Below, piece by piece: positions 29,633-38,868 of a stretch of DNA of 64,000 bases. This stretch comes from Gracilibacillus ureilyticus (lineage in GTDB: Bacteria > Bacillota > Bacilli > Bacillales > Amphibacillaceae): NCBI RefSeq assembly GCF_900111195.1, contig NZ_FOGL01000009.1, positions 62,001 to 126,000 on the forward strand, in the 5' to 3' direction. Numbering within the stretch: position 1 is the stretch's first letter; every line of letters begins with the position of its first letter. Below the pieces are notes generated by a model. The model was not told where the DNA came from. It ran no database searches and saw nothing but the letters and a program-made list of their open reading frames with translations. The translations under genes and the position numbers were made by a program.

Positions 29633-30844
29633 TTAAAATGGTCGGAATTTACCTTTTTTCAGGACAAATGCCGGGCCGCCAACCATAAATAAGTAACGAT
29701 CATCTATAACATGTTTCATGATTTTTGCCTGCATTCCATATATCTTGTGACCCTCGAAAATGGATCCCATTGCTTCACTGCCACCCAATGATGCAACAGT
29801 ACCCTTGTTATCGTAGACAAATTCCTGCAAGGTTCCACCGAAAATTAGTGTGCGGATATTATGTGCACATACATCTGCTTCCTGTATCGCAATCTGGGCT
29901 GTTGCAGGGTATGGTTTTCCTGTTTCTTTATTCGTAACCCATGCACAGTCACCAAGTATAAATACATCATCATAACCTGGTGCACGTAGCATCGGATCAA
30001 CGTTCACTCTACCTTTCGTTAGCTCGAACCCAGCTTCGCCGACAATCCGATTCGCTTGTACACCACCAGTCCAGACAAATGTACCTGCCTTAATTTCTTC
30101 TTTGTCATCCCCAACAATTATCGCATCTTTTTTCACTTCTTTAATCATTGTTGATGTACGGATATCTACACCTCTTCTTGTTAATGATTCTTTCGCATAC
30201 TCAATTAAATCGAGATCGAAACCTGGCAAAATAGTAGGGGCAGCCTCAATATTAATGATCTTCACACGATGTCTGGGAATATCATATTTTTTACATAATA
30301 GCGGTACGCGCTCAGCAAGCTCTCCAGCAAACTCAATTCCGGTAAAACCTGCACCACCTACAATTATTGTTAACATGTCATCAGACGGGTTTTCTTCTGT
30401 TTTATAACGGGAAAACTGATATTCAATATGGTCTCGAATCATTCTGCTTTTATCAACTGTCTGAATCGTAAAGGCATGTTCCATTCCCGGTATACCGAAT
30501 GTGGCTTTTTCAAACCCTAAACCAATCACTAAATAGTCGTAATCTAAAGTGCTGTTTTCTAATTCGACTTGTTTATTGTCTGTATTAATCTTTTTCACAA
30601 TATCTTGGACAAAATTTACTCTTCTTGTATTAATCACATCAGAGATCATAATACGAGAACGGTTGACATCAATAGTTCCAGCGGCTACTTCATGAAGCCA
30701 TGTTGTCTGATAATGATAATTATGTTTGTTGACAAGCGTTATTTCTACTTCCTCTGGGGCAAATTGTTGTAATAATCGTTTGGTTGTCATGATGCCTGCG
30801 TATCCTGCACCAAGTACGACAATACGCGGAATAGTAGTTGTCAA
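29633..30844 (-). CDS. ndh: Type II NADH dehydrogenase
   Basis: The 403-residue flavoenzyme passes electrons from NADH to quinone without proton pumping. It has the FAD motif VVLGAGYAGI, HNYHYQTTWLHEVAAG, the NADH-binding motif IIVGGAGFTGIEFAGEL and the second FAD motif FILGDCAWV. The start is TTG 30842-30844 behind AAGGAAGGATG. The ATG in that signal is out of frame. B. subtilis Ndh is Rex-controlled, but I found no TTGTGA-N6-TCACAA-like site here. An extended -10 (TGCTATACT) lies at 30934-30939. Confidence 0.93.
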   Translation of the reverse strand: MTTTIPRIVVLGAGYAGIMTTKRLLQQFAPEEVEITLVNKHNYHYQTTWLHEVAAGTIDVNRSRIMISDVINTRRVNFVQDIVKKINTDNKQVELENSTLDYDYLVIGLGFEKATFGIPGMEHAFTIQTVDKSRMIRDHIEYQFSRYKTEENPSDDMLTIIVGGAGFTGIEFAGELAERVPLLCKKYDIPRHRVKIINIEAAPTILPGFDLDLIEYAKESLTRRGVDIRTSTMIKEVKKDAIIVGDDKEEIKAGTFVWTGGVQANRIVGEAGFELTKGRVNVDPMLRAPGYDDVFILGDCAWVTNKETGKPYPATAQIAIQEADVCAHNIRTLIFGGTLQEFVYDNKGTVASLGGSEAMGSIFEGHKIYGMQAKIMKHVIDDRYLFMVGGPAFVLKKGKFRPF

Positions 30845-30903
30845 TTTCTGTCATCCTTCCTTTTTAGAAGATTTCATTGCTATCATAGGCTAGTTTCTCT
30901 TAT

Positions 30904-30939
30904 TCATACTATCAATATGTATGATTTCTATTCAGTATA
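30904..30939 (-). promoter_or_regulatory. Extended -10 and inverted repeat upstream of ndh
   Basis: TGC-TATACT (-10 at 30934-30939) is followed by an inverted repeat, TCATAC-N9-GTATGA (30905-30925 region). That position suits a repressor site, but no regulator is identified. Confidence 0.3.
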
Positions 30940-30979
30940 GCAAATACATGGCAGGACTTCCATTAATGACATTTCAAAC

Positions 30980-31029
30980 AAAAAAGCTCCATTCATGGTA
31001 ACCATCTAAAATGATTGCCGTGAATGGAA
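30980..31029 (-). terminator. Terminator downstream of the sinI-like gene
   Basis: A 14-bp stem (TCCATTCACGGCAA / TTACCATGAATGGA, with G-T pairs) is followed on the minus strand by GCTTTTTT. Confidence 0.85.
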
Positions 31030-31083
31030 CATCAAGGATCCAGCCAAAAGTTACAATATATTTATAAAAAACAAATGATAACA

Positions 31084-31224
31084 CTAACCGATTTCCGTAA
31101 CTTTTAATTTCTCCTGTTCTTTCTTAATAAAATTTTTAACTTCTGTCAAAGTTATGCCAGCCTCTTTGGCCTGTAGGAGTAAATAGACCCATTCATGATC
31201 CAGTTGTACAATTTTATTCATCAT
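31084..31224 (-). CDS. SinI-family anti-repressor
   Basis: The 46-residue protein has the SinI dimerisation motif almost intact: LDHEWVYLLLQAKEAGI followed by TLTEVKNFIKKE. In B. subtilis SinI this reads LDQEWVELMVEAKEANI. SinI-type proteins bind SinR-type repressors through this helical hairpin and relieve repression of matrix genes. No sinR gene is next to it, so this is a stand-alone anti-repressor. ATG 31224 has GGGAGG six bases upstream, and a second ATG follows at once. Its 5' leader is a c-di-GMP-I riboswitch, and a strong terminator ends the unit, so it is monocistronic. Confidence 0.88.
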   Translation of the reverse strand: MMNKIVQLDHEWVYLLLQAKEAGITLTEVKNFIKKEQEKLKVTEIG

Positions 31225-31230
31225 TCTCTT

Positions 31231-31259
31231 CCTCCCAAAATACCTATATGTATTCCAGG
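31231..31259 (-). promoter_or_regulatory. SD-masking hairpin, likely expression platform
   Basis: CCTGGAATAC and GTATTTTGGG can pair (10 bp with G-T pairs, six-base loop). The 3' arm covers the first three G of the GGGAGG ribosome binding site. The 5' arm shares two C with the 3' strand of the aptamer P1 stem. Ligand binding should therefore free the site, an ON switch. This is an inference from pairing by eye. Confidence 0.5.
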
Positions 31260-31341
31260 CAGTTCAGCCATCCGGCAAAATATCAGCATACCGGACCTGT
31301 AACTTTGCGTCCCTATTTTACAATAGGTTTGCCATTGTCTG
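31258..31341 (-). promoter_or_regulatory. Cyclic-di-GMP-I (GEMM-I) riboswitch
   Basis: The minus strand reads GGCAAACC, a P2 hairpin with a GTAA (GNRA) tetraloop closed by TATT/AATA, then GGGACGCAAAG. A P3 hairpin (GGTATGC...GC-CGG) and GGATGGCTGAACTGCC follow. This is the c-di-GMP class I layout, including the conserved GGGACGCAAAG core and the tetraloop/receptor arrangement. The 3' end lies about 30 bases before the SinI-like start codon. No transcription terminator lies between them. Confidence 0.88.
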
Positions 31342-31640
31342 AAATTTTTTCTCTTTATTAGCAGTGCAAAGCATCCTTGAGTTAGTCATTTTCTGCATAT
31401 TCCCTCAAACAAACAACAGCTAATTTCCTTTATCACTAGTTATATTGGCACACCCCCGCTAAATTGTGAAATTGCTCGGAAATTATCTACTATAATTTGT
31501 CAACTTATATTTATATATTCTACATTAGTCTCGAATACCCTTTTTTTACTTCAACTTTTATCCTGATAAATGAATAAATTGCACAAATTTAAGCATTTTC
31601 GCATAAAATAAACCAATGATGGATTACCAATCATATTTGC
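31342..31640. other. AT-rich intergenic region
   Basis: It must contain the promoter of the c-di-GMP riboswitch transcript (minus) and of the small membrane protein gene (plus). A TATAAT lies on the plus strand near 31490, but I could not pick convincing -35 partners. No open frame with a ribosome binding site was found. Confidence 0.4.
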
Positions 31641-31654
31641 TGTGAGGTGATTAT

Positions 31655-31843
31655 ATGGGCAGGTATTACCGTTACCGACTACCGCCATGGGCACGGGAAT
31701 GTATTATCATTTGTGAGAAATCTATCTTGCCGATCGTGATTTTCCAATCCGTAAGAACTATTTTTATCCCAACAACCTTTGATGTATTGTTACTTGGTAT
31801 ATTAATAGGTATCCTTATTGCATTCCAGCTAGAATGGTTCTAA
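31655..31843 (+). CDS. Small membrane protein, unknown
   Basis: The 62-residue protein starts with an aromatic, basic stretch (MGRYYRYRLPPWARE) and has two hydrophobic segments (about 16-31 and 40-58). ATG 31655 has GAGGTG about six bases upstream. It is convergent with ysxE, sharing four bases with its end. I do not recognise a family. The gene is probably real because of the ribosome binding site and the membrane-protein pattern. Confidence 0.6.
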   Translation: MGRYYRYRLPPWARECIIICEKSILPIVIFQSVRTIFIPTTFDVLLLGILIGILIAFQLEWF

Positions 31844-32847
31844 ACTTCTTCCTTGTTCACTTCTAATTGGGGGTATAATAATTGTTCCAGTTGATTCGAA
31901 AATAACAGCTGACGGTACTTTTTCTCAAGCTGAATGGATCTTCGTATTTCATCTGACTCTGTACTGTTCACATACTCTGTCAGTAAAGACAAATATGGAT
32001 CTGGATCTAATAATTCAAATATTAATTCACATTTGTCTATATCGTGAAAACGGATGTACTGAAAATAGATCGATAAACCTTCATTTATCTTCTTCATATC
32101 ACAATCATGATATGTGAATAGACTGTTTAAATATGCCGAAAGATCACGGGAAGGGAAGTCCATTCGTGCATATTCCCAGTTTAGAAAGTAAGCATTGTCA
32201 TTTAGCAGCGTATAGTGTGATGGTTTCATATTCCCATGACATAATACAACTTTCCTGCTTTGATTGTCTTTTAACAGATCCATATAAATATATTGCCACT
32301 TATCCATCATTTGCATAGTCCATTCCAAATCCCGGTAGTGCATACATGCCTGTAATTCAAATGGCGCCATAAACCTCTTTGATTCAAAATAACGAATGTA
32401 TTGAAGTAACTCTTCTTTCTTTCTTTTCCGGTCATTTTCAAAGTATTGGCTTATTTCTGTTAACTGATCCTGCGAATAATTCACTTCAATGTTCTGCAGT
32501 GTGGAACCATGTAACTTTCCCAGACCATGGAATGAGGCAATCCATTCATCTGACGGACGGTCGCCTCGATAACTTTCTATCCATGGTGATACCATGATTA
32601 CCTGATCATCTATTAAATAATATGGAGAATTCTCTTTCGTTAAAATGAGAGGTACAAAGCCAAGTACATGACTTTCTGAAATGTACCGATATACGGCATA
32701 CCAGTGTCCTAACTGATCTTTTGTTAGTGCACTGAATTTCAAACAATAATTTTGCGTGTTTGTTATTAGTTTATACACCTTGTCTGAAATTTGTTCGACA
32801 TAGTTTGGCCTGATTTGATATTCATCAAATATTTGCTGCCATTCCAT
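31840..32847 (-). CDS. ysxE: YsxE, CotS-like spore coat kinase-fold protein
   Basis: This 335-residue protein belongs to the CotS/YutH group of kinase-fold coat proteins. It has LCHGNMKPSHYTLL in place of the HxDxxxxN catalytic loop and FLNWEYARMDFPSRDL in place of the metal-binding loop. The catalytic aspartates are therefore replaced (HGNMKPSH, NWEYA) and it is likely a pseudokinase. In B. subtilis ysxE follows spoVID, as here, and depends on sigma-E. A terminator separates the two genes in this genome. The end overlaps the convergent small membrane protein gene by four bases. Confidence 0.82.
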   Translation of the reverse strand: MEWQQIFDEYQIRPNYVEQISDKVYKLITNTQNYCLKFSALTKDQLGHWYAVYRYISESHVLGFVPLILTKENSPYYLIDDQVIMVSPWIESYRGDRPSDEWIASFHGLGKLHGSTLQNIEVNYSQDQLTEISQYFENDRKRKKEELLQYIRYFESKRFMAPFELQACMHYRDLEWTMQMMDKWQYIYMDLLKDNQSRKVVLCHGNMKPSHYTLLNDNAYFLNWEYARMDFPSRDLSAYLNSLFTYHDCDMKKINEGLSIYFQYIRFHDIDKCELIFELLDPDPYLSLLTEYVNSTESDEIRRSIQLEKKYRQLLFSNQLEQLLYPQLEVNKEEV

Positions 32848-32872
32848 AAGTATCCTCCTCTATCAGAGTAAA

Positions 32873-32899
32873 GAAAAAAATCCCTGATTTAGGGATTCT
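32873..32899 (-). terminator. Terminator downstream of spoVID
   Basis: AATCCCT / AGGGATT with a five-base loop is followed by TTTTTTTC on the minus strand. Confidence 0.8.
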
Positions 32900-32905
32900 T
32901 ATTAT

Positions 32906-33907
32906 CTATTCATCAGCTGTTACCGGAATATAAATTAATTGGCCTGAAGATAGATCTTCATCTTCCAATTGATTTGTCCTCATTATTTGTCTAGGGGTTA
33001 CATTGTATTTCTCTGCGATGGAAGTGAGCTGGTCGGTTGGCTGTACGATATATAATTTTAATCTTGTATATGCCATCTCTTCTTCCTCAGTGAAAATGTT
33101 GAGCAAGTAGGATGTATCATCAGTTTCTGCTCTTGCTTGTACCCGTAAGCGGTCTTCTGTTCCTTCTTCCACAGTTTCTTCCACATCAACTGGATCGTCT
33201 GATTCCGTTTCATCAATAAATGAGTCTTCATCTCGTTCTTCCGCGGGCTCTTCCATTATTTCTTCCTGTTCCTCATCTTCGCGCTGTTCTGTTAACTGGT
33301 CATCATCTGTGGAAGTTTCTTCATTAATCAATGGAACGACATTATCTGGCTCGCTATTCGAGTTTTCCGGCTCCAGCTCCTCATTTACGGTAAACTGGAA
33401 GCTGTCCTCTTCCTCTGATGCTTTCTCCCGGGTCTCTTCCTCTGATTCAAAACGTGTAAGCAGTTCTGGTTCCTCAGAAGTAATAACTTCATCTGCTTCC
33501 TGACTCAATCCTTTAATCGCTAAAACTGCTTCAATATTTAAGGATCTTGCCGAATGAATTGCATAATCGAAATGATCTACATCAACTGTGACAGAATCTA
33601 ACTCATGCACACGGTCCATTGGAATAGTGATATCCATGACAAATTTATGAAAAAATTCGCAAATATCGTCTGACATCACTTCAATTCTTTCCACATCCTG
33701 GCCATTGACTTTCTCTTCCTCCACTCTTTCTTCAGACGGAATATATTCCCCTTTTAATTCCATTGCACCTCTAATAGAAAGTGTTTCTCCCATCTCCTGA
33801 ATCGAAAGAACCGGCTCCAGTCCAATTCCTAGTATTTCTTTGATCGGGTAATCAGGATGAAAAGCGAGGTTTTCATTTAATGTGAAAGTATAAGAATCTT
33901 GCAACAT
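32906..33907 (-). CDS. spoVID: SpoVID coat encasement protein
   Basis: The 333-residue protein has a conserved N-terminal domain (residues about 1-140), a long very acidic Glu/Asp-rich middle (about 150-270) and a C-terminal LysM domain (LYIVQPTDQLTSIAEKYNV...GQLIYIPV). SpoVID drives coat encasement of the forespore and recruits SafA, encoded at 1.6-2.9 kb. ATG 33907 has GGAAGGGGG upstream. The frame is open 36 bases further, without a better start. Confidence 0.9.
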   Translation of the reverse strand: MLQDSYTFTLNENLAFHPDYPIKEILGIGLEPVLSIQEMGETLSIRGAMELKGEYIPSEERVEEEKVNGQDVERIEVMSDDICEFFHKFVMDITIPMDRVHELDSVTVDVDHFDYAIHSARSLNIEAVLAIKGLSQEADEVITSEEPELLTRFESEEETREKASEEEDSFQFTVNEELEPENSNSEPDNVVPLINEETSTDDDQLTEQREDEEQEEIMEEPAEERDEDSFIDETESDDPVDVEETVEEGTEDRLRVQARAETDDTSYLLNIFTEEEEMAYTRLKLYIVQPTDQLTSIAEKYNVTPRQIMRTNQLEDEDLSSGQLIYIPVTADE

Positions 33908-33981
33908 AGTTCCCCCTTCCATTATGTTCAAACGAACTAGCATTCTTTAAAATATATGATTCCGGTCAGGGGATTATGAAT

Positions 33982-34018
33982 AAAAAAGCTTGTTGACCGA
34001 TTTCCTCGATCAACAAGC
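33982..34018 (-). terminator. Terminator of the hem operon
   Basis: GCTTGTTGATCGA / TCGGTCAACAAGC (13 bp) is followed by TTTTTT just past the hemL stop. Confidence 0.9.
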
Positions 34019-34024
34019 CTGTCA

Positions 34025-35317
34025 TTACTTATTCATTATTTTTGCAAAAGCTTTTTCAGCCGCCTGAATCGTTTTTTCTATATCTTCATCTGAATGTGCA
34101 GTTGAAAGGAACAGTCCCTCAAACTGTGAAGGAGGCAGGAAAATTCCTTCCTCAGCCATTACTCTGTAGTATGTTGCAAAACGCTCGACATCAGACCCTG
34201 AGGCAGTTTCATAATTCACTACGTCTGTGTCCGCAAAGAATACACCAACCATCGATCCTGCACGATTGATTTGCAAAGATATGCCATGCTTATCTGCCGC
34301 TTCCCTGTACCCTTGCACTAAACGGTCTACTTTTCGATTAATCGCAACATATTCTTCTTCTGTCATAGCTTTTAATGTTTCCAGACCTGCTGTCATTGCC
34401 AGCGGGTTACCTGATAATGTTCCAGCCTGATAGATGTCACCAACCGGTGCGATACGTTCCATGATTTCACGTTTCCCGCCATAAGCTCCAACTGGTAGAC
34501 CGCCGCCAATAACTTTTCCAAGACATGTAAGGTCTGGTGTCACATCAAAGTGTCCCTGTGCACAATGATAACCGACACGGAAACCAGTCATTACTTCATC
34601 AAAAATTAAGAGCGAACCGTTTTGTTCCGTAATTTCACGCAACTGCTGCAGGAAAGCGTCCTTCGGTGGAACAACACCCATGTTCCCTGACACAGGCTCG
34701 ACAATAATTGCGGCAATGTCCCCACCAAATTGCTGGAAGGCGTAACGAACACTTTCAATATCATTATATGGCACGGTAATCGTATGCTGTGCAACACTTT
34801 CCGGAACACCAGGGCTGTCAGGCAGTCCTAATGTTGCTACACCTGAGCCTGCTTTGATCAGCAAAGAGTCCCCATGTCCGTGGTAATTCCCTTCAAATTT
34901 TAATATTTTATTTCGCCCCGTATATCCTCTGGCAAGCCTTAAAGCACTCATCGTAGCTTCTGTACCCGAATTAACCATACGGACCATTTCAATAGATGGC
35001 ACACGATCAATAACAAGTTGTGCTAATTCATTTTCAAGTAAAGTAGGTGCACCAAAGCTTGTCCCTTTTTCCGCAACTTCCTTCAGTTTTGTAACAACAC
35101 GGTCATCTGCATGACCTAGAATTAACGGCCCCCAGCTAAGGACATAATCAATGTATTCATTTCCATCAATATCATAGATTTTAGATCCTTTGCCATGGTC
35201 CATAAAAATGGGATTCATGCCGACAGATTTGAATGCACGGACTGGTGAGTTGACCCCGCCTGGCAGTAAATCTACCGCTTCTTTATATGCATCAATTGAT
35301 TTCTGATATGATACCAT
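34025..35317 (-). CDS. hemL: Glutamate-1-semialdehyde 2,1-aminomutase
   Basis: This 430-residue PLP enzyme converts glutamate-1-semialdehyde to 5-aminolevulinate. It has [14 protein letters not shown] at the start, [15 protein letters not shown] for cofactor binding, and the PLP lysine in [16 protein letters not shown]. The ATG has AGGAGG at eight bases. It is the last gene of hemA-X-C-D-B-L, a complete route from glutamyl-tRNA to uroporphyrinogen III. Confidence 0.97.
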   Translation of the reverse strand: MVSYQKSIDAYKEAVDLLPGGVNSPVRAFKSVGMNPIFMDHGKGSKIYDIDGNEYIDYVLSWGPLILGHADDRVVTKLKEVAEKGTSFGAPTLLENELAQLVIDRVPSIEMVRMVNSGTEATMSALRLARGYTGRNKILKFEGNYHGHGDSLLIKAGSGVATLGLPDSPGVPESVAQHTITVPYNDIESVRYAFQQFGGDIAAIIVEPVSGNMGVVPPKDAFLQQLREITEQNGSLLIFDEVMTGFRVGYHCAQGHFDVTPDLTCLGKVIGGGLPVGAYGGKREIMERIAPVGDIYQAGTLSGNPLAMTAGLETLKAMTEEEYVAINRKVDRLVQGYREAADKHGISLQINRAGSMVGVFFADTDVVNYETASGSDVERFATYYRVMAEEGIFLPPSQFEGLFLSTAHSDEDIEKTIQAAEKAFAKIMNK

Positions 35318-35332
35318 TCTTTGTACCTCCTG

Positions 35333-36307
35333 TTATTCTTCTCTCAGCCATTTTGCTACATCTTTTGCAAAATAGGTAATAATAATATCCGCCCCTGCCC
35401 GCTTCATGCTTGTTAATTTTTCTAAGACTATGGCCTTTTCATCAATCCAGCCATTGATGCTTGCTGCTTTTACCATAGAATATTCACCGCTCACATTATA
35501 GGCAACTACAGGAACCTGATGGGAATTCCTTACATCGCGGATGATATCCATATAGGAAAGAGCCGGTTTTACAATAAGGAAGTCGGCACCTTCTTCGATA
35601 TCTGATTGTGCTTCACGCATAGCTTCTAACCGGTTAGCCGGATCCATCTGGTATGTTTTTCGGTCACCAAACTGTGGTGTACTGTCCGCAGCATCACGGA
35701 ATGGGCCATAAAATGCAGATGCATATTTTACGGCATAGGACATGACAGGAACATTTTCAAAACCTGCCTCATCAAGTCCTTTTCGAATTTCTGCAACAAA
35801 TCCATCCATCATGTTTGATGGTGCAATAATATCTGCTCCTGCCTCAGCTTGGGAAATAGCTGTTTTCACATGCAATGGTAAAGAAGCATCATTATCGACA
35901 TCACCATTATGTATCACACCGCAATGACCATGAGAAGTATATTCACATAAACATGTATCAGCAATGATTAGTAAATCAGAGGTTTTCTGTTTTATTTGGC
36001 GTATTGCTTTTTGCACTATACCTTCCTGATCATATGCTCCGGATCCTGTCTCATCTTTATCCAGCGGTACACCAAATAATAGGACAGAAGGAATACCTAA
36101 TGAAAGCAGTTCATCAATCTCCTTATCTAAATGGTCCAGTGAAATTTGGAAAACACCAGGCATTGAGCTAACTTCATTCCTGTCATTATCCCCTTCCACG
36201 ACAAAAAGCGGATAAACCAGATCATCCGTTTTCAATATTGTTTCTTTTACAAATGACCGCATAACAGGAGAATTCCGTAATCTTCGATGACGCTTGAAAT
36301 CTGCCAT
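35333..36307 (-). CDS. hemB: Delta-aminolevulinate dehydratase
   Basis: The 324-residue enzyme joins two 5-aminolevulinate molecules into porphobilinogen. Visible features are the zinc-type cysteines in [15 protein letters not shown], the lysine in [18 protein letters not shown] and the Schiff-base lysine in [12 protein letters not shown]. The start [11 protein letters not shown] at 36307 fits family N-termini. An ATG at 36319 overlapping the hemD stop is a less likely alternative. Confidence 0.97.
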   Translation of the reverse strand: MADFKRHRRLRNSPVMRSFVKETILKTDDLVYPLFVVEGDNDRNEVSSMPGVFQISLDHLDKEIDELLSLGIPSVLLFGVPLDKDETGSGAYDQEGIVQKAIRQIKQKTSDLLIIADTCLCEYTSHGHCGVIHNGDVDNDASLPLHVKTAISQAEAGADIIAPSNMMDGFVAEIRKGLDEAGFENVPVMSYAVKYASAFYGPFRDAADSTPQFGDRKTYQMDPANRLEAMREAQSDIEEGADFLIVKPALSYMDIIRDVRNSHQVPVVAYNVSGEYSMVKAASINGWIDEKAIVLEKLTSMKRAGADIIITYFAKDVAKWLREE

Positions 36308-36312
36308 CTGTT

Positions 36313-37080
36313 TCACCATCCTTTTTTATGTTCTATCAATGACGAGATCATTGCCTCAATCGTATATTTTTCTGGGTAAACTACATGTTTAAACTCATGT
36401 GAGCTCAATTCATCTGCTGTTGTTTTCCCGATAGCGGCACACACTGTTTCTTTTTTCACTTTATCAATTTGTTCAGGTGCAGCAAATCTCAAAAAAGCTT
36501 TTACAGTAGATGGACTGGTAAATGTACAGGCATCCAAACCGTTTGCAAGATATTGCTGAAGTACCTGTTCCGCTTGTTCATTTTCTATTGTACGATAAAT
36601 GACTAATTTATCAAAAGAAACACCATTCTCCCTTAATAATTCAGGTATCTCTTCCCGTGCATTTTCCCCGCATATAATGGTTACTTTCTGATTCTTCCCA
36701 TATTTGCTGATAAATTCGTTTACCATCGTGTATCCGCGGTATTCTGATGGCTCAAAATCCACCTTATAGCCAACACTGTGAAGAGCAGCCGACGTTTTCT
36801 CACCAACAGAAGCAATCTTCTGCTGAATGGCAATACCTATCTTCCTTTTATAGACTTCAAAAAAACGAACTGTGTTACTGCTCGTGAAAAAGAGCCAGTC
36901 AGTGTTTTGTTCAAGTTGTAAAAACTTCAGATCAAGATCCTTTGTTACAATAGGTTCAAAGCGAAGTAACGGAGCAATACAAGCAATCCCGCCGAAACTC
37001 TCCACAAGTTCCGCTAACGGTTCTGCCTGCTGCTCCTGTCTTGTAATTAAAATCCGTTGACCCTTTAGAGGCTTGGTCAT
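36313..37080 (-). CDS. hemD: Uroporphyrinogen-III synthase
   Basis: The 255-residue two-domain protein closes and inverts hydroxymethylbilane. Family marks are [12 protein letters not shown] in the first domain and [11 protein letters not shown] in the second, with [12 protein letters not shown] near the end. Its ATG overlaps the hemC TGA. Confidence 0.93.
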   Translation of the reverse strand: MTKPLKGQRILITRQEQQAEPLAELVESFGGIACIAPLLRFEPIVTKDLDLKFLQLEQNTDWLFFTSSNTVRFFEVYKRKIGIAIQQKIASVGEKTSAALHSVGYKVDFEPSEYRGYTMVNEFISKYGKNQKVTIICGENAREEIPELLRENGVSFDKLVIYRTIENEQAEQVLQQYLANGLDACTFTSPSTVKAFLRFAAPEQIDKVKKETVCAAIGKTTADELSSHEFKHVVYPEKYTIEAMISSLIEHKKGW

Positions 37081-38012
37081 CCTTGTTCATTCTCTTCTCG
37101 AGCTTCATCCACTAACTGCTGCGCTCCCTGTTTTTTTAACAGATCCGCAGCCTCACGGCCAACTTGTACAGGATCAGTCCCTCTTACCGTTTCCTTCAGT
37201 ACCGTCTTACCATCACCGCTCGCCACAAGTGCTGTCAACACGACTTCCTCACCATCTAAATAGGCATATCCGCCAATTGGCACTTGACAGCCCCCATTTA
37301 ACAAGTGTAAGAATGTACGCTCTGCTGTAACGGTTCTCTCCGTATATTCATCATTGATCTTTTTCAGCAGATCCAGTAATTCATCATCATCTTCCCTGCA
37401 CTCAATCGCCAAAGCACCTTGTCCAACAGCAGGTACACAAATTTCCGGTTCCAGATACTGTGTAACTATATCCTCCCTCCAGCCCATTCTCTTCATACCG
37501 GCAGAAGCCAGGATAATCGCATCAAAGTTCTCTTCTTTCAGCTTTCTTAGTCTTGTCTCAATATTACCGCGAATCCATTGTATTTTCAGATCTGGACGCT
37601 CTGCAAGAATTTGCGACCCGCGACGCAGACTGCTTGTCCCTACAATGGCACCAGCAGGAAGCTCCTCTAATGTTTTATGATCCTTGGAAATAAACGCATC
37701 ACGGTGGTCCTCACGAACGGGAATAGAACCGATGATCAAACCATCAGGCATCACTGCAGGCATATCTTTCATACTGTGTACAGCAAAATCAATTTCTTTG
37801 TCATACATCGCCTGTTCTATCTCTTTTACGAAAAGCCCCTTACCGCCTACTTTAGACAATGTTACATTAAGGATCTGGTCACCTTTTGTGACTATTTTTT
37901 TAATCTCAAATGAATACTTTTCTCCTGCATGCTTCTTTAACTGTTCAATCACCCATTCAGATTGAGTTAATGCTAAATTACTACGTCTTGAACCTACTAC
38001 AATTTTACGCAA
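37077..38012 (-). CDS. hemC: Porphobilinogen deaminase
   Basis: This 311-residue enzyme assembles four porphobilinogens. It has [12 protein letters not shown] at the start, [20 protein letters not shown] and the dipyrromethane-binding cysteine in [13 protein letters not shown]. The start is TTG 38010-38012 with AAAGGGG eight bases upstream. Confidence 0.97.
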   Translation of the reverse strand: MRKIVVGSRRSNLALTQSEWVIEQLKKHAGEKYSFEIKKIVTKGDQILNVTLSKVGGKGLFVKEIEQAMYDKEIDFAVHSMKDMPAVMPDGLIIGSIPVREDHRDAFISKDHKTLEELPAGAIVGTSSLRRGSQILAERPDLKIQWIRGNIETRLRKLKEENFDAIILASAGMKRMGWREDIVTQYLEPEICVPAVGQGALAIECREDDDELLDLLKKINDEYTERTVTAERTFLHLLNGGCQVPIGGYAYLDGEEVVLTALVASGDGKTVLKETVRGTDPVQVGREAADLLKKQGAQQLVDEAREENEQG

Positions 38013-38032
38013 GGTAAAAGCCCCTTTCTATG

Positions 38033-38851
38033 CTAAACATGAAAATTCGATAATGTATTAAATAAGAAAAAATTAATTAACAATAAACAAAAAGCAATGA
38101 CATTAAATAACAGAATTGGTTTTCCTCTATAGCTTCCACGAGTTCTGCTGTATAAATACATTGCATATATAATAAACACAAGAATAGAGCCAACTGTTTT
38201 GCTATCTCCCCAATAGAAAGTTGCCTCTGTCATATAAGCCCAGACAACCCCAAGGATAATGGATAACAATAACAGCGGTTCCGCTAGGACGATTAAATGA
38301 AACGCCCTTTTCTCCAACCCTTCAAGGTCCTGAAATCTCCGCAGCCATTTGTAACCCTTTTTAGCTTTTAAAAACTTGTATTGCGTTAAATATAAACATG
38401 CCAGAATAAACGATATCGTAAATAACCCGTAAGAGATTAACGCAAGAACGATATGAGCGTAAAGCAGTTCATTTAACATCCCCGGGATTTGACTCGAATC
38501 ATTCATTTGGACGGAACGCAATGTATGGATTAACATAACAAGAAATCCAAAAACACTCATAAAAAACATGAAGAACTCCAGCTTAAAAAACCGGTGAATC
38601 ATCAGAGAAAAAGTAACGACTATCCAGGCATAGGTATATAACCCGTCATTAAATGTCTGAATTGGTAAAGATTCAGTTTGAATAATTTCTGTTAATAAAA
38701 AAATGGTTTGAAGAACCCAAACCATCGCAAGGAACCAGAAAGCGATCCTGTTCGCTTTCCGGTTGTGGAATAAAAAATCTATAAAATAAAAAATGACACT
38801 TACAGCATACAAAATCAGCATACTTTCATGAAGCAATCTTTCAAGAACCAT
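38033..38851 (-). CDS. hemX: HemX membrane protein
   Basis: The 272-residue protein has about eight membrane helices and a cytochrome-c-assembly (CcsA-like) fold, with WGDSKTVGSILVFIIYAMYL near the end. B. subtilis HemX lowers HemA levels post-transcriptionally. It lies between hemA and hemC as in B. subtilis. Confidence 0.9.
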   Translation of the reverse strand: MVLERLLHESMLILYAVSVIFYFIDFLFHNRKANRIAFWFLAMVWVLQTIFLLTEIIQTESLPIQTFNDGLYTYAWIVVTFSLMIHRFFKLEFFMFFMSVFGFLVMLIHTLRSVQMNDSSQIPGMLNELLYAHIVLALISYGLFTISFILACLYLTQYKFLKAKKGYKWLRRFQDLEGLEKRAFHLIVLAEPLLLLSIILGVVWAYMTEATFYWGDSKTVGSILVFIIYAMYLYSRTRGSYRGKPILLFNVIAFCLLLINFFLFNTLSNFHV

Positions 38852-38868
38852 AAAGGAATACCATCCTT

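Noticed and set aside
30845-30990. Rex operator upstream of ndh
   Set aside because: Expected from B. subtilis, but no TTGTGA...TCACAA-like palindrome is present.
31420-31500. Second riboswitch upstream of the small plus-strand membrane protein
   Set aside because: No known aptamer core could be found. Only a TATAAT and scattered AT-rich sequence are visible.
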